64,000 nt of DNA from Paenibacillus rhizovicinus (GTDB lineage Bacteria; Bacillota; Bacilli; Paenibacillales; Paenibacillaceae). The DNA is taken from assembly GCF_010365285.1 (NCBI RefSeq), contig NZ_CP048286.1, positions 6,188,001 to 6,252,000 of the forward strand, written 5' to 3'. Every line of letters begins with the position of its first letter. Position 1 is the stretch's first letter. Shown piece after piece: positions 28,715-38,908 of this stretch. The notes under the pieces are model-generated. The model ran no database searches and was not told the DNA's origin. It was given only the letters and a program-made list of their open reading frames with translations. Both the position numbers and the translations under genes were made by a program.

Positions 28715-30064
28715 ATGAACACGAATCAACCGGCACCGATGGCCCAAGAGAGCGGCTGGCGGCAAAAGAGAAATTCGAATACACTTCCCGAAGTCTATCG
28801 ATCGATGAAAATTCCAAAACACGGATCGTGGTTCCGTAAATTTTTGGCATTCGCAGGTCCCGGCTACTTGGTAGCCGTAGGCTATATGGATCCAGGCAAC
28901 TGGGCAACGGACTTGGCGGGCGGATCCAAATTCGGCTATTCGCTCTTATTCGTCATTCTGCTATCCAACCTAATGGCGATTCTCCTTCAAGCGTTGGCGG
29001 GCAAGCTCGGCATCGTAACGGGCCGGGACCTCGCGCAGGCATGCAGAGACCATTACAGCAAGCCCGTATCCATGGCGCTGTGGGTGCTTTGCGAGCTGGC
29101 CATCGCAGCCTGCGACCTTGCCGAAGTCATCGGATCGGCGATCGCCTTGAATTTACTGTTCGGCATACCGCTTATAGCCGGGGTCATATTAACCGTGTTG
29201 GACGTACTCCTCGTGCTGCTGCTGCAAAATAAAGGCTTTCGGTTCATAGAATCGCTCGTCATCGTGCTCATCGTCACGATCGGCGGCTGCTTCCTGATCG
29301 AGATGTTCTGGTCCCAGCCTGAAGTCGGCGCGGTCATGCAGGGCTTCATTCCGACCGGGGGCATTGTCTCGGATCCGACGATGCTGTATATCGCCATCGG
29401 GATTCTAGGCGCGACGGTCATGCCGCATAATCTCTATTTGCACTCTTCCATCGTTCAGACGAGACAGTTCGAACAGACGGAGCTCGGCAAACGCCAAGCC
29501 ATCAAATACGCAACATGGGATTCGTCCATCGCCTTGTTCTTCGCCTTGTTCATCAATGCGGCCATCCTGATCATTGCGGCTTCGACCTTCCATACGACAG
29601 GTCATACGGACGTGGCGGAAATTCAAGACGCTTATCATCTGCTTTCGCCTATGCTGGGAACGGCTGCGGCAAGCGTATTGTTCGGCGTCGCACTGTTGGC
29701 ATCGGGGCAGAATTCCACGCTAACGGGGACGCTTGCGGGTCAGATCGTCATGGAAGGGTTCCTGAATATCAGGCTTAAACCATGGATCAGAAGGCTGATT
29801 ACGCGAATGATCGCCGTCGTGCCCGCAGTCATCGTCACTTGGCTCTACGGCGCGAAAGGAACGACGGATCTGCTGATCTTAAGCCAAGTCATTCTATCCT
29901 TGCAGCTTTCCTTCGCGGTCATTCCGCTGGTGAAATTCACGAGCGACAAGAAGAAAATGGGCAATTTCGCGAATCCGCTATGGATGAAAGTATTAGCATG
30001 GACGGTTGCGATCGTTATTGCGGTCTTGAACTTGTATCTGCTCTATCAAACCTTCACGGGTTAA
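28715..30064 (+). CDS. mntH: Nramp-family divalent metal transporter (MntH-like)
   Basis: 449 aa, about eleven helices. Nramp proteins import Mn(II) or Fe(II) with protons. The metal site motifs are intact: [14 protein letters not shown] in helix 1 and [11 protein letters not shown] in helix 6. The N-terminal 45 residues are a polar cytoplasmic leader. AAGAGGTG lies ten bases before ATG. It is a single-gene unit between two terminators, with a possible MntR site over its promoter; this favours manganese, but the substrate is inferred. Confidence 0.92.
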   Translation: MNTNQPAPMAQESGWRQKRNSNTLPEVYRSMKIPKHGSWFRKFLAFAGPGYLVAVGYMDPGNWATDLAGGSKFGYSLLFVILLSNLMAILLQALAGKLGIVTGRDLAQACRDHYSKPVSMALWVLCELAIAACDLAEVIGSAIALNLLFGIPLIAGVILTVLDVLLVLLLQNKGFRFIESLVIVLIVTIGGCFLIEMFWSQPEVGAVMQGFIPTGGIVSDPTMLYIAIGILGATVMPHNLYLHSSIVQTRQFEQTELGKRQAIKYATWDSSIALFFALFINAAILIIAASTFHTTGHTDVAEIQDAYHLLSPMLGTAAASVLFGVALLASGQNSTLTGTLAGQIVMEGFLNIRLKPWIRRLITRMIAVVPAVIVTWLYGAKGTTDLLILSQVILSLQLSFAVIPLVKFTSDKKKMGNFANPLWMKVLAWTVAIVIAVLNLYLLYQTFTG

Positions 30065-30081
30065 TGAGATTATACGAACAA

Positions 30082-30110
30082 AAGCCTTCTCCAATTGGGG
30101 AAGGTTTTTT
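30082..30110 (+). terminator. Terminator of mntH
   Basis: CCTTCTCC (30085-30092), AATT, GGGGAAGG (30097-30104), then six T. Confidence 0.9.
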
Positions 30111-30186
30111 GCATGCATGCGACGAGGTGATTAGCGCTTTCGCCTTACACAAATCAAACACTTAATAGCAAACTTCCTAAACAGCT

Positions 30187-30224
30187 GATGGTTAAGATGG
30201 AGTTCAGAAGCCAGCTATAAACCA
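30187..30224 (+). promoter_or_regulatory. Inverted repeat in the leader of the chemoreceptor gene
   Basis: GATGGTT (30187-30193) pairs with AACCATC (about 30218-30224), just before the AAGGGG site of the next gene. A role is not known. Confidence 0.35.
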
Positions 30225-30243
30225 TCAACTAAGGGGTGCAAGC

Positions 30244-31818
30244 ATGCTGCATAATATTTCGTTGAAGAAGAAGTTAAGCGGTTTGGTCATCGTTCCGGTA
30301 CTGCTGTTCTTGGCGGTATGCATCTACTTGATTCAGAAAAACAACGACGACTTGAAGCATATGCGTATGATTATGTACGATATCACGGAACAATCGACAT
30401 CGCTCATTCTCAATGCAGACCGGGACATGTATCAGGCGCTGATTGCTTATCAAAGCCTTGGCGACGCACGAATAACGGACGAAGATAAGAAGAAACAAAC
30501 GCAGGATTTAAACGAGAATATCGTGCAAGTCAGCGACCGGGTGAACAAGGCTGGCGTTATCTTATCCGACAACCAGCTGCTGGGGTTAACCTATGCGCAG
30601 TCCGAACGGACCGTGAAGCAAAATCTGGACCGATTCGAGCAAAACTTCAGCGCGTGGTCGGGCAACGCGGCAGCGCACGCGAGTCAAATCGCCAATTTCG
30701 ACGCTGCCCGCGAAAGCTTGAATGAGCTTGGCGAATTCCTCGATGCTTACGGCAACGATCAAGCGGATTTCATCGAACGGCAGAATCGAAGCCTGCATCT
30801 GTATATTTACATCGTCATCGCGATCATCGCGCTGTTTATAAGCGCTGTCGGCTTCAGTACGGTTAGGCGGATTACCAAATCCGTGGATCATATTTTACAG
30901 CGGACGAAGCATGTTTCCGAAGGTGATTTACAGGCAAGGGAAGCACTGTTTTACGATAAAGACGAGCTTGGCGGCATTATGCAATCGATCGACGAGATGG
31001 CAGGGGGGTTGAGGCAGCTGATCGGTGAGGTGCTGCACTCTTCCGAGAACGTGACGATTGCGGCTTCGGAAATTTCCGCCACGACGGAAGAAGTGGCAAA
31101 GGGCAATATGCATCAGGCAGAATCCGCGCAAACCGCTTCCGAGGTAGTCAATGCGCTCTCCGCAGGCGCCAGTACGGTTGCGGAACTGGCGCAGGAGGCG
31201 ACAAATCTGACGATGATTACGAATCAAGACGCGATCGCCTGCAGCGAAACCGTGAACGATTCCATTGCGAGCATGAACCAGCTTTCCCGGCGGATGCACG
31301 AGCTTGAACAGGACTCCAATCGAATCGGCAACATCATCGAGGTCATCGACGAAATCGCGGAACAAACGAATCTGCTTGCGCTGAATGCGGCAATCGAGGC
31401 GGCGAGGGCTGGCGAGCAAGGCCGCGGATTTGCGGTCGTCGCGGACGAAGTGCGCAAGCTGGCGGAACGAAGCGGGGAAGCGACGAAACAAATTACAACG
31501 ATTATCAAAGGCATGCAGGACAGCACGCAAGACAGTGTCAAGGCGATGTCGGAGACGGAGAAACGCTATCAGCAAGCCGGGCTGTCGCTGGGCAGCATCG
31601 TGACCCGGGTTGGAGCGGTTGCGCAGCAAACCAAGGAAATTGCCGCATCTAGCATGCAGCAAGCCAGACAATCGCAGGAAGTGATGAAGCAAATCGAATC
31701 GATCGCTTCCGTGAGCGAACAAACGGCTGCCGCTGCCGAACAAACGGCAAGTTCATCTCAACAGCTTGGCTCGCTCGCCGGCTATCTGGACAAGATGGTC
31801 AATACATTCAGGACATGA
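30244..31818 (+). CDS. Methyl-accepting chemotaxis protein, four-helix-bundle sensor
   Basis: 524 aa. Domains: helix 1 (about 12-28), an external helical sensor of about 150 residues of the 4HB_MCP type, helix 2 (about 185-205), HAMP (about 205-260), and the MCP signalling domain with the hairpin tip [41 protein letters not shown], here split around the conserved E and R residues. It passes ligand signals to CheA/CheW at the membrane. The ligand cannot be told. AAGGGG lies nine bases before ATG. It has no che neighbours and appears to be transcribed alone. Confidence 0.95.
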   Translation: MLHNISLKKKLSGLVIVPVLLFLAVCIYLIQKNNDDLKHMRMIMYDITEQSTSLILNADRDMYQALIAYQSLGDARITDEDKKKQTQDLNENIVQVSDRVNKAGVILSDNQLLGLTYAQSERTVKQNLDRFEQNFSAWSGNAAAHASQIANFDAARESLNELGEFLDAYGNDQADFIERQNRSLHLYIYIVIAIIALFISAVGFSTVRRITKSVDHILQRTKHVSEGDLQAREALFYDKDELGGIMQSIDEMAGGLRQLIGEVLHSSENVTIAASEISATTEEVAKGNMHQAESAQTASEVVNALSAGASTVAELAQEATNLTMITNQDAIACSETVNDSIASMNQLSRRMHELEQDSNRIGNIIEVIDEIAEQTNLLALNAAIEAARAGEQGRGFAVVADEVRKLAERSGEATKQITTIIKGMQDSTQDSVKAMSETEKRYQQAGLSLGSIVTRVGAVAQQTKEIAASSMQQARQSQEVMKQIESIASVSEQTAAAAEQTASSSQQLGSLAGYLDKMVNTFRT

Positions 31819-31821
31819 TTT

Positions 31822-31862
31822 TGAGAGGCCGGGCAGATCGGATTTCTGCTTGGTCTCGTTTC
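31822..31862 (+). terminator. Weak hairpin after the chemoreceptor gene
   Basis: GAGACC-type arms (GAGAGGCC with GGTCTC) and inner GCAGA/TCTGC form an imperfect stem, tail CGTTTC. Possible terminator only. Confidence 0.4.
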
Positions 31863-31947
31863 ATGTAAAGGGTTTTCTTCCGGTTGACGCGCATGGCGAA
31901 CATGTGTGCTAGTATGATATGATGGTTTGGAAAAGGACGTGATACGG

Positions 31948-33252
31948 ATGGATTTGTTTACCTATAACGAAGAGGAAGCACAGCCAAGAGCGAAGCTGCT
32001 CGCGGACCGGATGCGCCCCCAAACCATAGACGAATATATCGGACAGCATGAGGTTGTCGGACCGGGCAAGCTGCTGCGCCGCGCGATCGAAGGCGACCAA
32101 GTGTCGTCCATTCTGTTATACGGCCCGCCGGGATGCGGCAAAACGACGTTAGCCCATATTATATCCAAACGCACGCAGGGCGATTTCGTTAAATTGAATG
32201 CGGTCGAAGCATCCGTGAAGGATGTCCGGGCCGTGATTGACCAAGCGAAGATGACCAAATCGATGTACGGGCGCAAAACGATCCTGTTCCTCGACGAGGT
32301 TCACAGGTTCAACGCTTCCAGGCAGGATGCGCTGCTTCCCGCCGTCGAACAGGGCATTATCGTATTCATCGGAGCGACGACGGAAAATCCGTTCCACTAC
32401 GTCAATGGCGCCCTGCTGTCCCGTTCAACGCTGTTTCAATTAGAGACGTTGACGCGCGAGGATGCACTCGAGGCGATGCGCAGAGCTTTAACCGATGCCG
32501 GACGCGGACTGGGGTTCATGAAGCTGCACGTAGCGGAAGAGGCGCTCCAGCACATTGCATCCATGGCCGGCGGCGATATTCGCAGGGCGCTGAACGCGCT
32601 GGAGCTGGCTGCCGTTACGACGCCTTCGCAGCCGGACGGCACGGTCGCGGTCACGCTGGAGGTGGCGGAGGAATCGATTCGCAAGCCGACCGTGCGCGCC
32701 GACGAATCGACGCAGTACGACGTGCTGTCGGCTTTTCATAAAAGCGTCCGAGGCTCCAGCGATGCGGCCTTATTCTGGTTTCTCTATGCCGTCGAGAAGC
32801 TCGGAATGGATCCCATGACGTTCGTCCGCCGTTTGATCGTTGCGTGCAGCGAGGATATCGGGCTTGCCAATCCGCAGGCGATGGTGCAGGCCGTAACGGC
32901 GATGGACGCCTATCACAAGATCGGCTGGCCGGAAGCCAAATACAATATCACCCAGGCGATCCTGTTTGCGGTGGAAAGCCCTAAATCCAATGCGGCGGCG
33001 CTGGCGATTTCCAATGTAATGAACGCCATCGAGAGCATCGGATCTGCTGAAGTTCCGCTTCATCTGCGGGACACGCATTACAGCGGTGCCGAGCGGCTCG
33101 GCCATGTCGGCTACCAATATCCCCACGATTTCCCGAACCATTATGTGAAGCAAGCGTATTTGCCCGAGCGCATTGCCAATAAAAAGTTCTATAAGGCGAC
33201 GCAGCAGGGAATGGAGGATAAAATCCGCCAAAATCAAGAGCGCAGGAAGTAG
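31948..33252 (+). CDS. rarA: Replication-associated recombination AAA ATPase RarA (MgsA/YrvN)
   Basis: 434 aa. RarA acts at stalled replication forks and is related to clamp loaders and RuvB. Walker A is YGPPGCGKTTLA, Walker B is LFLDEVHRFN, sensor 1 is GATTENP; the C-terminal tetramerisation domain carries YKYPHDFP-like QYPHDFPNHYVKQAYLPE. ATG 31948 lies about ten bases after AAAGGA; the in-frame TTG 31927 is less likely. The place after tcdA and before cymR repeats B. subtilis yrvM-yrvN-cymR, with extra genes inserted on both sides. Confidence 0.96.
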   Translation: MDLFTYNEEEAQPRAKLLADRMRPQTIDEYIGQHEVVGPGKLLRRAIEGDQVSSILLYGPPGCGKTTLAHIISKRTQGDFVKLNAVEASVKDVRAVIDQAKMTKSMYGRKTILFLDEVHRFNASRQDALLPAVEQGIIVFIGATTENPFHYVNGALLSRSTLFQLETLTREDALEAMRRALTDAGRGLGFMKLHVAEEALQHIASMAGGDIRRALNALELAAVTTPSQPDGTVAVTLEVAEESIRKPTVRADESTQYDVLSAFHKSVRGSSDAALFWFLYAVEKLGMDPMTFVRRLIVACSEDIGLANPQAMVQAVTAMDAYHKIGWPEAKYNITQAILFAVESPKSNAAALAISNVMNAIESIGSAEVPLHLRDTHYSGAERLGHVGYQYPHDFPNHYVKQAYLPERIANKKFYKATQQGMEDKIRQNQERRK

Positions 33253-33432
33253 CCGTATGCCGCTTATCCAGCAATATCGGTAGCAGGAGCGCGAAAACAG
33301 CGCATAAAGGCCGACCTTCACGGAATAAACATGAGTAAAACCCGAATACGGGCCAGAAGGTGGGATGACGGCATTTGACGGAAAGAGACGTCATCGTCTA
33401 ATGTAGTATTATAAAAGAAATTTATAATTTTT

Positions 33433-33499
33433 ATTCCCTGAAGGAGGTGCACCTGTTGGTCGTGATCGCGGCTTAAGGCGCGGACGGCGAACAGGGAAT
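33433..33499 (+). promoter_or_regulatory. Candidate attenuator leader of the CNNM gene
   Basis: ATTCCCTG (33433-33440) and CAGGGAAT (33492-33499) are perfect arms. Directly after the left arm comes a strong AAGGAGG (33441-33447) and, eight bases on, a seven-codon frame TTG to TAA (33456-33476; MVVIAA). The right arm contains the only SD-like bases (CAGGGA) for the TTG start of the main gene at 33502. The idea that leader translation controls the hairpin is inference. Confidence 0.45.
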
Positions 33500-33501
33500 C
33501 G

Positions 33502-34863
33502 TTGAGTAGTGACCCGTTACCCATAGTTTGGAGCATCGTTTTGATTTTCGTGCTCGTCTTTTTAAACGGATTTTTTGTTGCCGCCGAGTTTGCCATGGTT
33601 AAAGTAAGAAGCAGTCGAATTGATTCGCTTGTCCAGGACGGCAATCGCAAGGCGAGATTCGCCTCGTTGCTGACGACGAATTTGGATGCTTATTTATCGG
33701 CCTGCCAGCTGGGTATTACATTGGCTTCCCTCGGACTTGGCTGGGTGGGCGAACCGACCATTTCGCGCATGATCGAACCTTTGCTCGAGCAGTTTCATCT
33801 TGGCGAAGTCGCCATTTCGACCATCTCGTTTATCATCGCGTTTTCGGTCATCACCATTTTTCATATCGTGCTTGGCGAGCTTGCTCCCAAGACCTATGCG
33901 ATTCGCAAAGCAGAGCCTGTAACGCTGTGGACGGCAATTCCGCTGATCGCGTTCCACAAAGTGATGTATCCGTTCATTTATCTGTTGAACGGCATGGCGA
34001 ACGGAATGCTGAGAAGCATCGGCATCGAGCCCGCGGCGGAGCATGAATCGGCGCATACGGAAGAAGAAATCCGCATCTTGATGAAGGAAAGCCATAAGTC
34101 CGGTCTGATTGACAATACGGAGCTTACGCTGGTCGATAATATTTTCGACTTTGCGGAAACGCATGCCAGAGAAATCATGATTCCACGTACCGAAATGATC
34201 TGTCTCTACGCCAATCTGTCGTTCGAGGAGAACCAAGCGATTGCGCTGAAGGAAATGCATACTCGTTATCCTGTATGCGACAAGGACAAAGACAACATTA
34301 TCGGCTTTATTCATATAAAAGATCTGTTGAAAGTAACGCAGCAGGGCATCCATGACATTCGGCATATTACGCGTCCGATGACGACGATCCCGGATTCCAT
34401 GCATATCAGCACGCTGTTGAAGCTGATGCAGAAGAAGAAAACGCAAATCGCCATTCTTATCGACGAATATGGCGGAACGTCGGGACTTGTCACTTTGGAA
34501 GATATCATGGAAGAAATCGTCGGCGAGATCCAGGATGAATTCGACGAGGAACGCGCGGATGTCGAACCGAAGGAAGACGGCTCGCATTCCATTAACGGCA
34601 TGATGCTGATTGAAGAAGTGAACAGTTATTTCGGAACGGAAATCGAAAGCGACGATTACGATACGATTGGAGGCTGGATGTATGCGCAGATCGAGAATCC
34701 GCCATCGCAAGGTCAGCGGATCGTTTATCCGATCGGGTTTGAATTTATAATCGAGGAAACCGATCACCTGCGGATCTCGCGCATTCAGATTCGCAAGCAG
34801 ACGGTCGAAGAAGTAGAAGAAGAAATGCTGCTGGAAGAGAATTTACAAGCGGAAACGGGCTAA
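33502..34863 (+). CDS. CNNM/CBS-domain transporter-associated protein (hemolysin III-type family, CorC/YrkA-like)
   Basis: 453 aa. Domains: N-terminal CNNM transmembrane region with four helices (FLNGFFVAAEFAMVK, ITLASLGLGWVGEP, HIVLGELAPKTYAI), two CBS domains (about 215-340; IPRTEMICL and LIDEYGGTSGLVTLEDIMEE), and a C-terminal CorC_HlyC domain. Family members are tied to Mg/Co efflux or sodium-magnesium exchange; the older name hemolysin is not functional evidence. The start TTG 33502 has only a weak site, CAGGGA, four bases before; the strong site upstream belongs to a seven-codon leader frame. It ends at a good terminator. Confidence 0.9.
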   Translation: MSSDPLPIVWSIVLIFVLVFLNGFFVAAEFAMVKVRSSRIDSLVQDGNRKARFASLLTTNLDAYLSACQLGITLASLGLGWVGEPTISRMIEPLLEQFHLGEVAISTISFIIAFSVITIFHIVLGELAPKTYAIRKAEPVTLWTAIPLIAFHKVMYPFIYLLNGMANGMLRSIGIEPAAEHESAHTEEEIRILMKESHKSGLIDNTELTLVDNIFDFAETHAREIMIPRTEMICLYANLSFEENQAIALKEMHTRYPVCDKDKDNIIGFIHIKDLLKVTQQGIHDIRHITRPMTTIPDSMHISTLLKLMQKKKTQIAILIDEYGGTSGLVTLEDIMEEIVGEIQDEFDEERADVEPKEDGSHSINGMMLIEEVNSYFGTEIESDDYDTIGGWMYAQIENPPSQGQRIVYPIGFEFIIEETDHLRISRIQIRKQTVEEVEEEMLLEENLQAETG

Positions 34864-34916
34864 TAACCCGCAGCATGCATGATCGTATGTAACGTGAAGG
34901 TTCATGCATAGTGCGA

Positions 34917-34953
34917 AGAGACGGTCGACGATGTCGATCGTCTCTTTCTTTTT
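34917..34953 (+). terminator. Terminator of the CNNM gene
   Basis: GAGACGGTCGAC (34918-34929) pairs with GTCGATCGTCTC (34933-34944), one G-T pair, then TTTCTTTTT. Confidence 0.88.
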
Positions 34954-34970
34954 GCGGTCGATCGGCATGG

Positions 34971-35002
34971 AAAAATCCCCCGGCTCCGAGGAGCCGGGGG
35001 AT
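34971..35002 (-). terminator. Terminator of mnmA
   Basis: ATCCCCCGGCTC (34975-34986) and GAGCCGGGGGAT (34991-35002) pair perfectly; five T follow on the minus strand. Confidence 0.92.
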
Positions 35003-35013
35003 TGCTGCGTTGT

Positions 35014-36135
<1,122 letters not shown>

Positions 36136-36191
36136 TCAACCCCATACAGACTCGAAAAAGCCGTTTAGGGCGCTTAAGTTTTTATTGTAGC

Positions 36192-36263
36192 ACACTTTCA
36201 AGCTTATTTTCATGAAAGTGTCATCGTTTTTTCAACAAATCAACGCTTGGTTATGTTAACATA
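36192..36263. promoter_or_regulatory. Inverted repeats in the divergent mnmA/cymR control region
   Basis: ACACTTTCA and TGAAAGTGT form perfect nine-base arms (36192-36222), and TATGTTAACATA (36252-36263) is a perfect 12-bp palindrome. TACAAT reads toward mnmA near 36187. Either element could be an operator; the protein is not identified. Confidence 0.45.
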
Positions 36264-36354
36264 GATATGATATGGGAATACCATGAATTGTAATCTATTA
36301 CGGCAGCAACCTTTTAAATAAGATCTTGTTTCGTCGGAGAAGAGGTGCGCGAAA

Positions 36355-36774
36355 ATGAAAATTTCAACGAAAGGCCGTTACGGCCTCACGATTATGATGG
36401 AACTGGCCGCCAAATTCGGCGAAGGACCAACATCGCTGAAAAGCATCGCGGAACGTAATCAATTATCGGAACATTACTTGGAGCAGCTGATCGCTCCGCT
36501 GCGGAACGCAGGACTCGTTAAGAGCATCCGCGGCGCGTACGGAGGTTACATTCTGTCCAAGGAACCCTATACGATTACTTCGGGCGATGTCATTCGAATT
36601 TTGGAAGGTCCGATTTCACCGGTCGATTTCACGGAAGAAGACGATCCGGCCAAAAGAAACCTTTGGCTCCGCATTCGCAACAGCATCGCGGAAGTGCTGG
36701 ATTCAACGACGCTTGCCGACCTCGTTACCTATAAAGAAGAGGTTAAGCAGGACTCTTATATGTTCTACATTTAA
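36355..36774 (+). CDS. cymR: Rrf2-family regulator, CymR-like
   Basis: 139 aa winged-helix protein (KISTKGRYGLTIMMELA, helix-turn-helix, then GAYGGYILSK). The three cluster-binding cysteines of IscR are absent; the protein has no cysteine at all, as in CymR, which represses cysteine uptake genes together with CysK. ATG 36355 follows AGAGGTG by about eight bases. The next gene, a cysteine desulfurase, begins 13 bases after its stop, the same pairing as cymR-yrvO in B. subtilis. Confidence 0.88.
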   Translation: MKISTKGRYGLTIMMELAAKFGEGPTSLKSIAERNQLSEHYLEQLIAPLRNAGLVKSIRGAYGGYILSKEPYTITSGDVIRILEGPISPVDFTEEDDPAKRNLWLRIRNSIAEVLDSTTLADLVTYKEEVKQDSYMFYI

Positions 36775-36787
36775 GGATGATTGCATA

Positions 36788-37942
36788 ATGGAACGCATTT
36801 ATTACGATCACGCGGCTTCATCGCCGATGCATCCCGATGCCGCGGCTGCGATGATGGACGTGTTTACGGGCACCGTAGGCAACCCGTCGAGCATTCACGG
36901 GAACGGACGCGCGGCGAGGCAGCTGCTGAACCATTCGCGTGACCTTATCGCCAGCGGACTGGGCTGTGCGCCGGCCGAGCTTGTTTTTACTAGCGGAGGC
37001 ACGGAGAGCGATAACGAAGCGATTATCGGCGCCGCAAGAGCTGCCCGGCAGAACGGCAAATCCCATATCATTACGACTGCCGCCGAGCATCATGCCGTTC
37101 TTCACGCCTGCGAGTCGCTGGAGCGGGAAGGCTTTCGCCTGACCGTGCTGCCAGTGAACGAACAAGGCGTCGTGGCGGCTTCTGATGTCGCGGCGGCGAT
37201 CACGAACGAAACGGCGCTGATCAGCGTCATGTATGTCAACAATGAGACCGGCACGATTCAACCGATTCATGCAATCGGCGAAATCGCCCGGTCTCGCGGC
37301 GTTGCGTTTCATGTCGATGCTGTGCAGGCATTAGGCGTGCTGCCGATCGAATTGCGCTCGATGCCCGTTGATCTTATGAGCTTCTCCGCCCATAAAATCA
37401 ACGGGCCGCAAGGCGTGGGCGCGCTCTTCGTCCGTAAGGGCACCGTTCTGGAGCCGCTGCTTCACGGAGGATCGCAGGAACGGAAGAGACGGCCGGGTAC
37501 GGAGAACATCGCAGGCATCGTTGGGTTCGCCGCCGCGTTTGAACGTTGTGTGAATTCGATGGCGGAACGGAAACTTTTCTTGGACAAGCTACGTTATACA
37601 TGGATAGAACGGATGAAAGCTATCGCCGGCGCGGAACGGGTCGTGGTGAACGGCCATGAAACGGAATATGCGCCGCATATCTTGAATCTTAGCTTCCTCG
37701 GCTTCACGTCGGAGACGCTGCTGATGAATTTAGATCTTGTCGGCATTGCGGCTTCCGGCGGCTCTGCTTGCACGGCCGGCGCGCTCGAGCCTTCTCATGT
37801 GCTGCTAGCGATGGGAATCTCGCAAGAACGTCAATCTTCCGCTGTACGGTTTAGCTTCGGTTTGGGAAATACTATGGAGGAACTCGAATCGGCGGTTAAA
37901 AAAGTTGAAACCTTTATGAGCCGCATTCGTAATACTGCCTAG
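36788..37942 (+). CDS. Cysteine desulfurase (IscS/NifS-like, YrvO type)
   Basis: 384 aa PLP enzyme that takes sulfur from cysteine. The PLP lysine is Lys203 in SAHKINGPQG; His101 in TTAAEHHAVL stacks on the cofactor; the sulfur-carrying Cys328 is in SGGSACTAGALEPSH. ATG 36788 follows AAGGA (overlapping the cymR stop) by about ten bases; longer in-frame sequence inside cymR is not coding. With mnmA next door, its likely use is tRNA 2-thiolation, as for B. subtilis YrvO. A PRC-barrel gene follows after 16 bases. Confidence 0.95.
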   Translation: MERIYYDHAASSPMHPDAAAAMMDVFTGTVGNPSSIHGNGRAARQLLNHSRDLIASGLGCAPAELVFTSGGTESDNEAIIGAARAARQNGKSHIITTAAEHHAVLHACESLEREGFRLTVLPVNEQGVVAASDVAAAITNETALISVMYVNNETGTIQPIHAIGEIARSRGVAFHVDAVQALGVLPIELRSMPVDLMSFSAHKINGPQGVGALFVRKGTVLEPLLHGGSQERKRRPGTENIAGIVGFAAAFERCVNSMAERKLFLDKLRYTWIERMKAIAGAERVVVNGHETEYAPHILNLSFLGFTSETLLMNLDLVGIAASGGSACTAGALEPSHVLLAMGISQERQSSAVRFSFGLGNTMEELESAVKKVETFMSRIRNTA

Positions 37943-37958
37943 GAGGCCTTGCCAGACT

Positions 37959-38504
37959 GTGTTAAGACTACAGCATCTGATTGGACTGCCTGTCATTGAA
38001 ATGAACGCCGGCAAGCATGTCGGACATGTGAAGGATGCATGGTTTGACGAGCACTGGCAGCTTGGCGGCATTATTTTGGACGCCGGAAGGCGATTCTTTA
38101 CTTCGATGAAAGCCGTCTTGTGGAGCGAGGTTCTGGTCTGCGGAGAAGATGCGGTTATCATTATGAACGAAGCATCGGTGAAACGGACGAAACAAGCGGA
38201 TATACAGCGTTCTTTCCTAACGGGAACCGTGCGATTGAAAGATCTGCCTGTCATTACCGCGCATGGCGAACAACTTGGACGCGTATCCGATGTTTATTTT
38301 GGCGAGATACAGGGTACACAAATAATAGGCTATGAATTGACGGACGGTTTCATAGCGGATATCATGGAAGGCCGCAAATGGCTTCCTGCTCCGCTGCAAG
38401 CTGATGAAGTCATGCTTGGCAATGATGTCATTATAGTACCGGCCGGAAGCGAGGACTACCTCTCGCCGGTCGTTGTTTCAGAGACGGATATTAGGGAGAA
38501 ATGA
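37959..38504 (+). CDS. PRC-barrel domain protein (YrrD-like)
   Basis: 181 aa with two PRC-barrel-like repeats: residues about 5-70 (LIGLPVIEMNAGKHVGHVKDAWFD) and about 90-165 (LKDLPVITAHGEQLGRVSDVYF). PRC barrels are small RNA- or protein-binding folds; the job of this family is not known. The start is GTG 37959, twelve bases after AGGAGG. It lies in the cymR-desulfurase operon, three bases ahead of the next gene; B. subtilis has yrrD nearby. Confidence 0.83.
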   Translation: MLRLQHLIGLPVIEMNAGKHVGHVKDAWFDEHWQLGGIILDAGRRFFTSMKAVLWSEVLVCGEDAVIIMNEASVKRTKQADIQRSFLTGTVRLKDLPVITAHGEQLGRVSDVYFGEIQGTQIIGYELTDGFIADIMEGRKWLPAPLQADEVMLGNDVIIVPAGSEDYLSPVVVSETDIREK

Positions 38505-38507
38505 GCT

Positions 38508-38702
38508 ATGAAATGCCCAAATTGCAGTTCAAAGGATATCGGGAAAATCGGATCACACCAGTATTACTGTTGGGGATGCTTCATCGAATTAACGGTGAAT
38601 GGCGAGAAAATGTCCGTCTATCAAGTGGAAGAAGACGGCACGCTTAGCTCGCTGGACGATTTATTCTTTGAAGACGAAATGCCGCAGGTTCATGTGAACT
38701 AG
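38508..38702 (+). CDS. Small zinc-ribbon protein
   Basis: 64 aa. Two CxxC knuckles, CPNC (residues 3-6) and CWGC, predict one bound zinc. The C-terminal half is acidic (DDLFFEDEMPQV). It begins three bases after the PRC-barrel stop with GGGAGAAATGAGCT before ATG, and ends at a terminator, so it is the last gene of the cymR operon. It is not a family I can name. Confidence 0.75.
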   Translation: MKCPNCSSKDIGKIGSHQYYCWGCFIELTVNGEKMSVYQVEEDGTLSSLDDLFFEDEMPQVHVN

Positions 38703-38729
38703 CTTGTGCGTTCCGCTGCGGTATCTGGG

Positions 38730-38759
38730 AAACGGCCTTGTATAAGGCCGTTTTTTGTT
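38730..38759 (+). terminator. Terminator of the cymR operon
   Basis: AACGGCCTT (38730-38738) and AAGGCCGTT (38744-38752) around a five-base loop, then TTTTTTGTTTTTT. Confidence 0.92.
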
Positions 38760-38908
38760 TTTTCCGGGAAAGGATGGGAATCGGCGGAAGTCCATCAACT
38801 TGCGGGATGATTCCGGCAACTTGTACATATACTGTAATACTAGTTATATCGGATGCGGCCTTTGAATATTGAAGCGCCTCTGCATGCTGATTCAAGGAGG
38901 TATTGGGC

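Noticed and set aside
33253-33501. Mg2+ (M-box) or yybP-ykoY riboswitch before the CNNM gene
   Set aside because: None of the conserved core sequences was found; only the short hairpin with the leader frame stands out.
33456-33504. Frameshift separating a strong SD from the CNNM gene
   Set aside because: The leader frame ends in its own TAA and the TTG start at 33502 gives a normal family N-terminus, so no single indel is needed to explain the gene.
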